Assembly (NCBI GenBank): GCA_036675475.1
Contig: JAKFEY010000004.1
Span: forward strand, 1-51,735
Reading direction: 5' to 3'
Length of the DNA stretch: 51,735 nucleotides
DNA from: JALYRV01 sp036675475
GTDB lineage: Bacteria > Acidobacteriota > Vicinamibacteria > Vicinamibacterales > SCN-69-37
Shown piece by piece: positions 33,914 to 44,996 of the stretch. Position 1 is the first letter of the stretch. Each line of letters begins with the position of its first letter. A program made the position numbers and the translations under genes. The notes under the pieces were generated by a model, which was not told the origin of the DNA, made no database searches, and saw only the letters and a program-made list of their open reading frames with translations.

Positions 33914-34677
33914 GCGCGGGGAAAACGATCACCGTCCATCTGAAGGTCTGGCGGCAGCCGGGGCCGCAGGCGCCGGGGCGCTTCGAGCAGTACACGGCGC
34001 AGGACATCTCCACCGACATGTCGTTCCTCGAAATGCTCGATGTCGTGAACGAGCGCCTGATCGCCAGGGGCGAGGAGCCGATCGCGTTCGACTCGGACTG
34101 CCGCGAAGGCATCTGCGGCACGTGCGGCTTCATGATCAACGGCCTCGCGCACGGGCCCGTGCGCGCGACGACGGTGTGCCAGCTGCACATGCGCAGCTTC
34201 AGTGACGGCGAGACGCTGGTGCTCGAGCCCTGGCGCGCGAAAGGCTTTCCGCTGGTGCGCGACCTGGTGGTGGACCGCGGCGCGTTCGACCGCATCATCC
34301 AGGCGGGCGGCTATGTGTCGATGAATGTCGGCGGCGCGCCCGACGGCAACGCCATTCCGATCCCGCGCCCGATTGCGGAAGCGGCGTTCGAGTCGGCGCA
34401 GTGCATCGGCTGCGGCGCGTGCGTGGCGGCCTGCAAGAACGCCTCGGCGGCGCTCTTCACGTCGGCGAAAATCACGCAGCTCGCCATCCTCCCGCAGGGC
34501 GACGTGGAGCGGATGTCGCGCGTGCTCCACATGATCGAACGCCACGACGCCGAAGGCTTCGGCAGCTGCTCCAACGAGGGCGAGTGCGAAGCGGTGTGCC
34601 CGAAGGAAATCTCGCTCACGAACATCGCGAAGATGAATCGCGAGTTCATGCGCGCCAGCCTCAAGCCGAAGGCCTGA
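33910..34677 (+). CDS. sdhB: Succinate dehydrogenase iron-sulfur subunit
   Basis: A 255-residue protein: N-terminal [2Fe-2S] ferredoxin domain with CREGICGTCGFMING and the later TTVCQLH; C-terminal cluster domain with CIGCGACVAACKN and CSNEGECEAVCPKEI for the [4Fe-4S] and [3Fe-4S] centres. The GTG start overlaps the sdhA stop (GTGA). Transfers electrons from SdhA to SdhC. It converges with the second ADOP permease 3 bp away. Confidence 0.95.
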
Positions 34678-34680
34678 GGC

Positions 34681-37185
34681 CTAGTCCTCCCGCAGCGCCG
34701 TCAGCGGATTCAGCCGCGCGGCGCGCAGCGCCGGCACGCCGCACGCGATGATCGCGATCGCGACGAAGGCGAGCGCGATCACCACGAAGGTGGCCGGGTC
34801 CGTCGGCTCGACGCCGACGAGCATCGACCGCATCCCGCCCACCAGCAGCATGGCCACCAGTACGCCGGCGGCAATGCCCGCCGCACTGAGCTTGAGGCCC
34901 TGCCCCACCATCATGCGGAAGATGTTGCCCTGCTCGGCGCCAAAGGCCATGCGCACGCCGATTTCCGCCGTGCGCTGGCGCACGGCCGTCGAGAGCACCG
35001 AGTACAGGCCCACCGAGGCCAGCAGCACCGCAATGCCGGCGAAGACGCCGATCAGCAGCAGCGCGAAGCGCGTCTCGGCCTGGGCCTCTTCGACGAAGGC
35101 CGTCATCGGCTGAAACTCGATGGCGCCGGCGCGCGGATTGAGGCGCGCGAGCTCCGCCTTCACCGTGCCGGTCAGCGCCAGCGGATCGCCCGAGGTGCGC
35201 ACCGCCCACCGGTTGGCCACGCCGTGATTGAACTGGCCGTCGGGCACGTAGATGGTTTCGCGGCCGTCCTGCGCCAGCGTGGTGTGGCGCTGGTGATCGA
35301 CGACGCCGACAATCTGGTACGGCTGCGCCTCGGGCGAGTTGATGCGGAACAGCAGCGTCCTGCCGGCCGCGCCCTCACTGCCGAAGGCTTTGCGCGCAAG
35401 CACGCGATCGATGATGACGTGGCGGTTCTGCGGGTGGCTGTCGGCCGCCGTGAAGTCGCGCCCTGCGATGAGCGTCGTCCGCATCGCATCGAAGTAGCCG
35501 GGCAGCACGGTCATGACTTCCGCCTGCTGGAACTTCGACGGATCGCTGGCGGCGTCGGTCGTCCCCCAGCGCGCGAGCGCGGTGCGGCCGTCGAGCGGCA
35601 GCGGGTTGGCCGCGGTGACGTCAATCACGCCCGGCTGGCCCTTGAGCGCGGCCTGGAAGTCGCGCTGGAACGCCTGGCGCGCGGCCGGATCCTGCAGGCG
35701 GAGATTCGGGATGAAGAACGTCAGGACGTTCGACGCGTCGTAGCCCGGCTCCGCGCGCTGCAGCGCGACGAAGCTGCGGATCATCAGGCCCGAGCCGACC
35801 AGCAGCACGAACGACAGCGCGACTTCGGCGATCACGACGCCGTTGCGGAGCCATCCGGCCGAGGCCAGACTACCGGCGCGGCCGCCGCGGCGCAGCAGAT
35901 CCATGACGTCGGGGCGCGAGGCGCGAATGGCGGGGATCAGGCCGAAGGCGATCGACGAGGCCGCCGCGATGGCGATCGCGAAAAGGATGACGCCGCGGTC
36001 GATGGCCACGGCATCGAGCCGCGGCAGGTTGTCGGGCCCCACCGCCGCCAGCACGCGCACGCCGGCCCACGCCAGCAGCACGCCGAACAGCGCGCCGCCA
36101 AGCGCCAGCATCAGGCTTTCGGCCAGCAACTGGCGCACGAGACGCCCGCGGCTGCTGCCGAGGGCCGAGCGCACCGCCAGCTCGCGCTCGCGCGCGGCCG
36201 CGCGCACCAGCAGCAGGTTCGCCACGTTGGCGCAGGCGATGAGCAGCACGAAGATCACCGCGCCCATCAGCGCGAGAATCGACGGCCGCACTTCGTTGAC
36301 CAGGTCGTCGTGCATCGGAGCGAGGCGGTAATACATGCCGGCGCTTTCCTTGACCGAAAACTGGCGGCGCAGGTCGGCGGCAATCGCGTCCACTTCGCCC
36401 TGGGCGTCCTGAAGGGTCACGCCCGGCTTGAGGCGGCCAATCACGCGCAGGAACACGTTGATGCGCGAGCCGGCCGCGAAGTCCACGGTGAGCGGCGTCC
36501 ACACGTCGGGCTGGCGCTCGAGGCCGGCGATGTTCGGCGGAAACAGCAGCGTGAAGCCGGGTTCGAGCACGCCGACGATCTGGAACGGCTGCTCGCCGAA
36601 ACGGACGATGCTGTTGATGACGGCGCGGTCGCCGCCAAAGCGGCGCTGCCAGAACTCGTAACTGATGATGGTCGGCGGCGGAGGCGGCGGCGCCTGTTGC
36701 GCCCCGGGGCCTCCCCCGGCCGCGCCCTGCGGCCCCTGGGCCGGCGGCGGCTGCGGCGTGCCCTCGGCGTCGGTGAAATCGCGGCCTTCGACGATTCGGG
36801 TGCCGAGCACCCGGAACAGGTTCGGGGTCGCGCCGCCATTGCGGACGATCTCGACGTCGCCGTTCGGCGTCGGGAACACCTGCCGGCCGGTCACGAGGCC
36901 GGCGATGCCGTCGAATTTCGTGGTCTGCGCCCGCACGTCGGCGAAATCGGCCGGCGCGAACGGAAAGTCCTCCACCGCCCTGACCCGCAGGTCGTGGGCG
37001 ATGTGGACCAGCCGGGCCGGGTCTTCATACGGCAGCGGCTGCAGCAGCACGGCGCTGACGACGCTGAAGATGGCGGTGGTGACGCCGATGCCGAGTCCCA
37101 GAGTTGCGATGGCGGTAATCGCAAAACCGGGACGCTTCCGGAACGTCCTCAAGGCGTACCCGAGGTCCTGCAGCAGTGTGGACAT
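34681..37185 (-). CDS. ADOP-type MacB/FtsX-like ABC permease (second copy)
   Basis: About 834 residues. STLLQDLGYALRTFRKRPGF and ITAIATLGLGIGVTTAIFSVVSA open the protein, and it ends PALRAARLNPLTALRED. Two periplasmic domains and two FtsX blocks as in the first copy. The first periplasmic domain contains a low-complexity Pro/Gln/Gly insert (residues about 138-168, including PPPAQGPQGAAGGG and QQAPPPPPPT) that the first copy lacks. The ATG at 37185 has GGAG six bases upstream and is preferred over 37197. No ATPase is nearby. It interrupts the TCA-cycle cluster between sdhB and mdh. Confidence 0.9.
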   Translation of the reverse strand: MSTLLQDLGYALRTFRKRPGFAITAIATLGLGIGVTTAIFSVVSAVLLQPLPYEDPARLVHIAHDLRVRAVEDFPFAPADFADVRAQTTKFDGIAGLVTGRQVFPTPNGDVEIVRNGGATPNLFRVLGTRIVEGRDFTDAEGTPQPPPAQGPQGAAGGGPGAQQAPPPPPPTIISYEFWQRRFGGDRAVINSIVRFGEQPFQIVGVLEPGFTLLFPPNIAGLERQPDVWTPLTVDFAAGSRINVFLRVIGRLKPGVTLQDAQGEVDAIAADLRRQFSVKESAGMYYRLAPMHDDLVNEVRPSILALMGAVIFVLLIACANVANLLLVRAAARERELAVRSALGSSRGRLVRQLLAESLMLALGGALFGVLLAWAGVRVLAAVGPDNLPRLDAVAIDRGVILFAIAIAAASSIAFGLIPAIRASRPDVMDLLRRGGRAGSLASAGWLRNGVVIAEVALSFVLLVGSGLMIRSFVALQRAEPGYDASNVLTFFIPNLRLQDPAARQAFQRDFQAALKGQPGVIDVTAANPLPLDGRTALARWGTTDAASDPSKFQQAEVMTVLPGYFDAMRTTLIAGRDFTAADSHPQNRHVIIDRVLARKAFGSEGAAGRTLLFRINSPEAQPYQIVGVVDHQRHTTLAQDGRETIYVPDGQFNHGVANRWAVRTSGDPLALTGTVKAELARLNPRAGAIEFQPMTAFVEEAQAETRFALLLIGVFAGIAVLLASVGLYSVLSTAVRQRTAEIGVRMAFGAEQGNIFRMMVGQGLKLSAAGIAAGVLVAMLLVGGMRSMLVGVEPTDPATFVVIALAFVAIAIIACGVPALRAARLNPLTALRED

Positions 37186-37197
37186 GGCCCTCTCCAA

Positions 37198-37538
37198 GGT
37201 CTCGCGAGCTTTGACGGGCCGTCCTTACAAAAGGATGGCCAACGTCAGCGGGCCGCGTTTCTGAGCGCGCGGGCGCGGCGGGCTGCGGCGAGCGCGCACC
37301 AGGCCGCACGCAGCCGCAGGGCGACGCGCTGGCGCCATGACCGGGCGGGCGAAAGATTCAGCTGGATCAGGAAACACCCCGCAAGCGCGGGGAGCTCGGA
37401 GTTGGCGGGGCCTGAGAGTTATCTCACGGAGCGGAGGATCTGGCAACCCGTCGGCCCCGCGAATGACCGAAACTGCGACTTTTCTTGCGCAAGTTCAGGG
37501 ACGAACGGATCTCAGAAATCTACTCGGTCCGGACCTAG
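37198..37538. other. Gene-free gap with several hairpins
   Basis: No recognised gene in 341 bp. Visible structure: hairpin CCCCGC-AAGC-GCGGGG (37377-37392); an 8-bp helix 37405-37412 with 37453-37460 enclosing a directly stacked hairpin TGAGA-GTTA-TCTCA (37413-37426), as in a three-way junction; and a near-perfect hairpin around 37217-37238. A stop-free minus-strand stretch ending near 37262 has no usable start codon. It probably contains the leader and promoter of the second ADOP gene. Confidence 0.45.
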
Positions 37539-37754
37539 TTAGTTTTCTGCAACGTCAAGCGGGGACTCCTCGGAATCACACGAAAGGGTCGGTCCCTGGA
37601 AGGCGTCCGGCCTGCTGGTGAGGGCGGAACGCTCGCCGCGCGCGTCGCGCGGCTGCACGCGACCAGCTGCGCGATGGATCTCGACGTAGTGCCCGCCCTC
37701 GGGATGCGGCTGCATCCCGAGAGCGGCAATCAGATCGATGGCGCGCGAAACCAT
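37539..37754 (-). pseudogene. Truncated cupin_5 (DUF985) gene
   Basis: The first 47 or so codons are a clear cupin_5/DUF985 N-terminus (AIDLIAALGMQPHPEGGHYVEIHR ... GERSALT, where intact proteins continue with TIYFLL and a metal-binding cupin barrel). After that the frame turns into unrelated sequence and stops at residue 71. The remaining ~110 residues are absent from the following 340 bp, so this is a remnant rather than a functional gene. The segment named here is given in parts; AALGMQPHPEGGHYVE is the key motif. Confidence 0.65.
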
Positions 37755-37762
37755 GTCCTGCT

Positions 37763-37790
37763 CTGGCCCCTGGCCCCTGGCCCCTGGCCT
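37763..37790. repeat. CTGGCCC x4 tandem heptamer
   Basis: Four exact-phase heptamers (the last is CTGGCCT) lie between the mdh stop and the cupin remnant. Confidence 0.85.
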
Positions 37791-37794
37791 GTCG

Positions 37795-38733
37795 TCAGAC
37801 GCCGATGACGTCGGTCAGTTCTTTGACGGCCGCCGCGGACTTGTTGAACGCGGCTTGTTCCTCGGCCGTGAGCTTGATCTGGATGATCTCCTCCACGCCG
37901 CGCGCGCCCAGCTTCACCGGCACGCCCACGAACAGGTCCTTCACGCCGTATTCGCCCTGCAGATACACCGAGCACGGCACGATCTTCTTCTTGTCCTTGA
38001 GGATGATCTCCACCATCTCGGCCGCCGCCGAGCCCGGCGCGTACCAGGCGCTCGTGCCCACCAGCTTCGTGATTTCGGCGCCGCCGTTGGCGGTGCGCTC
38101 GTTGATGGCGGCGATGCGCTCGGCCGACATCAGCTCGGTGATCGGGATGCCCGCCACCGTCGACAGCCGAGGCAGCGGCACCATCGTGTCGCCATGGCCG
38201 CCGAGGACGAACGCGTGGATGTTGTCCACCGAGACGTTCAGCTCCATCGCGATGAACGTGCGCATGCGCGCCGAGTCGAGCACGCCGGCCATGCCGATCA
38301 CGCGCTCGCGCGGAAACTTGCTCAGCCGGAACACGGCCTGGCACATCGCGTCGAGCGGATTGGCCACCGGCACGATGATCGTGTTGGGCGAGTACTTCAC
38401 GATCTGCTCGGTGACCGACTGCATGATCTTGTAGTTGACGTTGAGCAGGTCGTCGCGGCTCATGCCGGGCTTGCGCGGCATGCCCGACGTGATGACGACC
38501 ACGTCGGAGTTCGCCGTCTGCTTCCACCCCTCGTCGGTGGCGCCGTAGCCGGCCACGCGCGCGTCCGACCCTTCGATGGGGCACGCCTCGAGCATGTCGA
38601 GCGCCACGCCCCCCGCCTTGGTCTCGGCGAGGTCGATGATCACGACATCGGCAAGCTCCTTGTCGGCAATCGCGCGCGCCACCGTGGCGCCGACATTGCC
38701 CGCGCCGCCCACTACCGTAACTTTGCGATTCAT
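37795..38733 (-). CDS. mdh: Malate dehydrogenase (LDH-like type)
   Basis: A 312-residue NAD-dependent enzyme oxidising malate to oxaloacetate. The nucleotide fold is VVGGAGNVGATVA (7-19), with Asp34 ending the second strand (NAD preference). MPRKPGMSRDDLL (85-97) has the Arg pattern of malate rather than lactate specificity, and the catalytic His180 is in LGGHGDTMVP. The true start is ATG 38733; an upstream open stretch is encoded by the hairpin repeat. It lies downstream of icd on the same strand. Confidence 0.95.
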   Translation of the reverse strand: MNRKVTVVGGAGNVGATVARAIADKELADVVIIDLAETKAGGVALDMLEACPIEGSDARVAGYGATDEGWKQTANSDVVVITSGMPRKPGMSRDDLLNVNYKIMQSVTEQIVKYSPNTIIVPVANPLDAMCQAVFRLSKFPRERVIGMAGVLDSARMRTFIAMELNVSVDNIHAFVLGGHGDTMVPLPRLSTVAGIPITELMSAERIAAINERTANGGAEITKLVGTSAWYAPGSAAAEMVEIILKDKKKIVPCSVYLQGEYGVKDLFVGVPVKLGARGVEEIIQIKLTAEEQAAFNKSAAAVKELTDVIGV

Positions 38734-38749
38734 TCTCTGAGTCCTCGAT

Positions 38750-38812
38750 GGTTGCTGGTTGTTGGTAGCTGGTTGCTGGCGGACCAACCACCAGCAACCA
38801 GCAACCAGCAAC

Positions 38813-38813
<1 letters not shown>
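38750..38813 (-). repeat. GGTTGCTGG hairpin repeat between icd and mdh
   Basis: Heptameric TTGCTGG-type units (38750-38779) pair with CCAGCAACCAGCAACCAGC-type units (38791-38813), making a stem of 20 bp or more directly after the icd stop. In the icd-mdh message it would form a strong hairpin and could stabilise the icd 3' end or terminate partially. There is no T run. Confidence 0.7.
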
Positions 38814-40030
<1,217 letters not shown>

Positions 40031-40074
40031 TAGGTCACGTCCCTGCCTGTGTGTTCGGAGATGTTCACAGAAAC

Positions 40075-40095
40075 TGTGGAAAAGTCTGTGGAAAA
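40075..40095 (-). promoter_or_regulatory. Two DnaA-box-like nonamers upstream of icd
   Basis: TTTTCCACA occurs twice on the minus strand (complements of 40075-40083 and 40087-40095), 12 bp apart and in phase. Both fit TTWTNCACA. An overlapping inverted repeat CACAG-AAA-CTGTG lies at 40066-40078. The gap 40031-40166 otherwise shows no gene. The role is speculative. Confidence 0.35.
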
Positions 40096-40166
40096 GGAAC
40101 GCCGTGCGCTAGATTGGCCGCATTTCATGCGGATGATCAGCGAATTGCACTAACGTTGTGCGAATT

Positions 40167-40754
40167 TTATGTCACCGTCTTCAGCGTCAGCCGCAAAATC
40201 ATGCCCGCGCGCAAATCGAAAAGTTCCGCCTCCTGATCGCTGACGGCATCCACGCGAAAACGCCCGGCGATCACGTCGCCTTTCTTCACGTAGTGCAGCG
40301 CGTTGCCGAACGACACCACCGCGGTCACCATGCCTGCTACGTGCGCGATGCCCGCAAGTGACGGCGCGGCCTCCGGCGCATGCGCCGGCTCCGGCAACAC
40401 GTCAACGGGCGCGGCACTTGGCGCGATGTCTGCCGCGGCCGGAACCGTGCGCCGATTACGCGTTCGTAATCCGGCTGGTTCCGCAAACTCGAAGAGGTTT
40501 CGGAGGGGCACGGCGGGCGCGGCCAGCGCCCGCGATCGGAGCGCGAGCCTCGAAATTTCTGTGTCGAGCCCGGATGACAGCGGAGGCAACGCCGGCACGA
40601 TCGCCTGGACGGCCGTCGCGCCCTGCCCCGACACGGGCTGCCGAACGGCCGTTCGATCAGCCGCCGAGGACACGGCCCAGGACGACAGCACCGCCGCCGC
40701 AACCAGCCAACCGGCCGTAAACGCCCTCTCCCGCATATGCGAACGCTCGATCAT
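40167..40754 (-). CDS. Secreted PilP/GspC-like protein, unknown function
   Basis: A 195-residue protein: an N-terminal hydrophobic segment (FTAGWLVAAAVLSSWAVSSA, about 12-31), an Ala/Pro-rich linker with a RNLFEFAEP motif at about 85, and a C-terminal beta domain (about 132-193: LAGIAHVAGMVTAVVSFG, VKKGDVIAGRFRVDAVSDQEAELFD). The 'GD.. G.. V..I....V.L' layout resembles the PilP/GspC homology-region domain of type IV pilus and type II secretion systems, though no such genes adjoin. The ATG is preceded directly by the GGTGAT octamer repeat. Confidence 0.6.
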   Translation of the reverse strand: MIERSHMRERAFTAGWLVAAAVLSSWAVSSAADRTAVRQPVSGQGATAVQAIVPALPPLSSGLDTEISRLALRSRALAAPAVPLRNLFEFAEPAGLRTRNRRTVPAAADIAPSAAPVDVLPEPAHAPEAAPSLAGIAHVAGMVTAVVSFGNALHYVKKGDVIAGRFRVDAVSDQEAELFDLRAGMILRLTLKTVT

Positions 40755-40757
40755 AAT

Positions 40758-40789
40758 TCACCAGATCACCAAATCACCAGATCACCAAA
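40758..40789. repeat. TCACCARA x4 tandem octamer
   Basis: TCACCAGA and TCACCAAA alternate twice each in perfect 8-bp phase, between the divergent pilP-like gene (3 bp away) and kdsB. On the minus strand each unit gives GGTGATYT, which matches part of the extended ribosome-binding sequence (AGGAGGTGATC). Confidence 0.9.
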
Positions 40790-40809
40790 TCCGTGTGCTA
40801 GGATTGTCC

Positions 40810-41574
40810 GTGCCCCCTCTTTCCGTACCCGGCACACGCGCGTCCGCGCCCAGCACCATCATCATTATTCCGGCTCGATATCATTCGACCCGGCTTCCTG
40901 GGAAAGTTCTCTCTGATATCGGCGGCCAGCCGATGATCGAGCGTGTGTACCGCCGCGCCGCCATGGCCTCGGCCTCGGCCGTCGTGGTGGCCACCGACGA
41001 CGAGCGCGTGCGCGACGTGGTCGAAGGCTTCGGCGGCCGGGCCCTGATGACCAGCGAGCGCCACCCCTCCGGCACCGACCGCCTGGCCGAAGCCATCCGC
41101 TTCCTCGACGCCGACATCGTCATCAACGTCCAGGCAGACGAGCCGCTGATCGAGCCGGCGATGATTGATGCGGCCGCCGGCGCGCTGGCGGCCAATCCGG
41201 AGGCCGCCATCGGCACGCTGCGGAAGGCGATCGACGGCGAGCCGGAGCTGGCCAATCCGAACGTCGTGAAAGTTGTGGTCGACCTGGAGGGCCGGGCGCT
41301 GTATTTTTCACGGGCAGCGGTGCCGCACGTGCGCGACGGCGCGCGGAGGCATGCGGCCTGGCGGCACATCGGCATCTACGCCTACCGGCGCGAGGCGCTG
41401 TTGAAGCTGGCGGCGCTTCCGCCCACGCCGCTCGAGCAGAGCGAATCGCTCGAGCAGCTGCGCGCGCTCGAGCACGGATTCGTGATTCAGACAGCTGAAA
41501 CGTTCCATGACACCATCGGCGTCGACACCCAGGAAGATCTAGACCGTGTGCGGCAGCGCGTGAGAGGAATCTGA
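40810..41574 (+). CDS. kdsB: CMP-KDO synthetase
   Basis: A 254-residue 3-deoxy-manno-octulosonate cytidylyltransferase activating KDO for LPS. IIIIPARYHSTRLPGKVL (17-33) is the nucleotide-binding start; ASAVVVATDDERV, VNVQADEPLIEP and WRHIGIYAYRR are family motifs, with LEQSESLEQLRALEHG near the end. GTG 40810 is chosen with AGGA six bases upstream; GTG 40795 and TTG 40804 are alternatives. The stop is directly followed by the pyrG ATG. Confidence 0.95.
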   Translation: MPPLSVPGTRASAPSTIIIIPARYHSTRLPGKVLSDIGGQPMIERVYRRAAMASASAVVVATDDERVRDVVEGFGGRALMTSERHPSGTDRLAEAIRFLDADIVINVQADEPLIEPAMIDAAAGALAANPEAAIGTLRKAIDGEPELANPNVVKVVVDLEGRALYFSRAAVPHVRDGARRHAAWRHIGIYAYRREALLKLAALPPTPLEQSESLEQLRALEHGFVIQTAETFHDTIGVDTQEDLDRVRQRVRGI

Positions 41575-43229
<1,655 letters not shown>

Positions 43230-43233
<4 letters not shown>

Positions 43234-44030
43234 GACCCGTCCCCATTTTTTCGGACCGCCTGCTGCTCATCGCCGGGCCCTGCGTCATCGAGTCCGAGGC
43301 GCACGCGGCCGGGCTGGCGCGGAAGATTGCGGCCATCGCGGCGCGCGTGGGCATGCCCTACGTGTTCAAGGCGTCGTTCGACAAGGCCAACCGCACGTCG
43401 CTCACGTCCTTCCGCGGCCCGGGGCTCGACGAGGGCCTGCGCGTGCTGCGCGCCGTCAAAGAGGCCACGGGCGTGCCCGTCCTCACCGACGTGCACGAGC
43501 CCTGGCAGTGCGAGAAGGCCGCCGAGGTCTGCGATGTGCTGCAGATCCCCGCGTTTCTCTCGCGCCAGACCGATCTGATCGTTGCCGCCGCGAAAACGGG
43601 GCGCTGGGTCAACATCAAGAAAGGCCAGTTTCTGGCCCCGCTCGACGTGAAGCACGCCATCGCCAAAGTGACCGGCTCGGGCAACGCGCACGTATTCATT
43701 ACCGAGCGCGGGTTCTCCTTCGGGTATAACAACCTGGTTGTGGACATGCGGGCCTTTCCCATGATGCGGGCGCTGGGCGTGCCGGTGGTGTTCGACGTCA
43801 CCCACAGCCTGCAGCTGCCGGGCGGCGGCGACGGCGTCACCGCCGGCCTCGCCGAATACATCGTCCCGCTCGCCTCAGCGGGCGTGGCGGCGGGCGTCGA
43901 CGGCGTGTTTCTCGAAGTGCACGAGAACCCGACGCAGGCGAAGAGCGACGCGCAGAACGCGCTGGCGCTGGACGCGCTCGAGCCGCTGCTCACGCGCCTC
44001 CTCAAGATCCACGAGGTCGTGCGCGCGTGA
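43230..44030 (+). CDS. kdsA: KDO-8-phosphate synthase
   Basis: A 266-residue enzyme condensing phosphoenolpyruvate and arabinose-5-phosphate. LLLIAGPCVIESE, KASFDKANRTS, GLRVLRAVKEATGVPVLTDVH, LQIPAFLSRQTDL and ITERGFSFGYNNLVVDMR are all standard. The first seven residues (MRPVPIF) come from the inverted repeat; the core begins at about residue 8. The start ATG overlaps the pyrG stop. Its own stop overlaps the kdsD GTG. Confidence 0.95.
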
Positions 44031-44992
44031 CCACGAAGACCCTCGACATCGCCCGCCGCGTGCTCAAGACCGAAGCCGACGCGATCAACGCGCTTACCGC
44101 GCGCCTCAACGGCGATTTCGAGAAGGCCATCGACCTGCTGCTCACCTGCAAGGGCCGCGTCATCGTCACCGGCATGGGCAAGTCGGGCATCATCTGCCGC
44201 AAGATCGCCGCGACCCTGTCGAGCACCGGCACGCCGGCGTTCTTCCTGCACCCGGCCGAAGCCATCCACGGCGACCTCGGCATGGTGCGCGACGATGATG
44301 TGGTGATTGCGCTGTCGCACAGCGGCGAAACCGAGGAGCTGGTGCGGCTGCTCGAGGCCATCCGGCGCATCGGCGCGCGGCTGATCGCGCTCACCGGATC
44401 GCCGTCCTCGACGCTGGCCAACGCGGCCGATGTCGCCATCGACTGCGGCATCGCCGAAGAGGCGTGCCCGATGAACCTCGTGCCGACGGCAAGCACGACG
44501 GCCGCCCTCGCCATGGGCGACGCGATTGCCATGACGCTGCTCGAGCGCAAGGGCTTCAAGGAAGAGGAGTTTGCGCGGCTGCACCCCGGCGGCAAGCTGG
44601 GCAAGCGGCTGCTGCGCGTCGAAGCCGCGATGCACACGGGCGATCAGGTGCCCGTGGTGACGGCCGACACGCCGATGGCCGACGTCATTCACGAGATGTC
44701 GAGCAAGCGGCTGGGCATGACCTGCGTGGCCGACCCCGCCGGCCGCCTCGCCGGCATCGTCACCGACGGCGACCTGCGGCGCCACATGACCGACAATCGC
44801 GACCTGCTGTCGCTGTCGGCGGCGCACGTGATGACGACGACGCCCGCGACGATTGCCCGCGAATGCCTCGCGGTGGACGCGCTGCGCATCATGGAAGAGC
44901 GGCGCATCACCTCGCTCGTGGTCACGCGCGACGAGGGCGTGATCGACGGCGTGGTGCACCTGCACGACCTGTGGCGCACGCAGATGATCTGA
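44027..44992 (+). CDS. kdsD: Arabinose-5-phosphate isomerase (KpsF/GutQ family)
   Basis: A 321-residue protein: SIS sugar-isomerase domain (about 25-180; VIVTGMGKSGIICRKIAATLSSTGTP in parts, LSHSGETEELVRLL) followed by two CBS domains (about 205-320; MHTGDQVPVVTADTPMADVI, VMTTTPATIARECLAVDAL). Converts ribulose-5-phosphate to arabinose-5-phosphate for KdsA. The GTG overlaps the kdsA stop. KdsC phosphatase is not present in the window. Confidence 0.92.
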   Translation: MTTKTLDIARRVLKTEADAINALTARLNGDFEKAIDLLLTCKGRVIVTGMGKSGIICRKIAATLSSTGTPAFFLHPAEAIHGDLGMVRDDDVVIALSHSGETEELVRLLEAIRRIGARLIALTGSPSSTLANAADVAIDCGIAEEACPMNLVPTASTTAALAMGDAIAMTLLERKGFKEEEFARLHPGGKLGKRLLRVEAAMHTGDQVPVVTADTPMADVIHEMSSKRLGMTCVADPAGRLAGIVTDGDLRRHMTDNRDLLSLSAAHVMTTTPATIARECLAVDALRIMEERRITSLVVTRDEGVIDGVVHLHDLWRTQMI

Positions 44993-44996
44993 CCGC

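Noticed and set aside
37404..37460. Resemblance to riboswitches (ACTCTCAGG on the minus strand as in glycine riboswitches; TTATC ... GGCAACC on the plus strand as in SAM-I)
   Set aside because: The remaining conserved core segments of both classes are absent and the downstream genes do not fit. Kept only as an unclassified structured gap.
40075..40095. A chromosomal replication origin
   Set aside because: Only two DnaA-like boxes, no AT-rich unwinding region and no dnaA, dnaN or gidA-type neighbours.
40758..40789. A CRISPR-like array
   Set aside because: Units are 8 bp with no spacers; it is a simple tandem repeat. No other direct-repeat/spacer pattern or cas gene was found.
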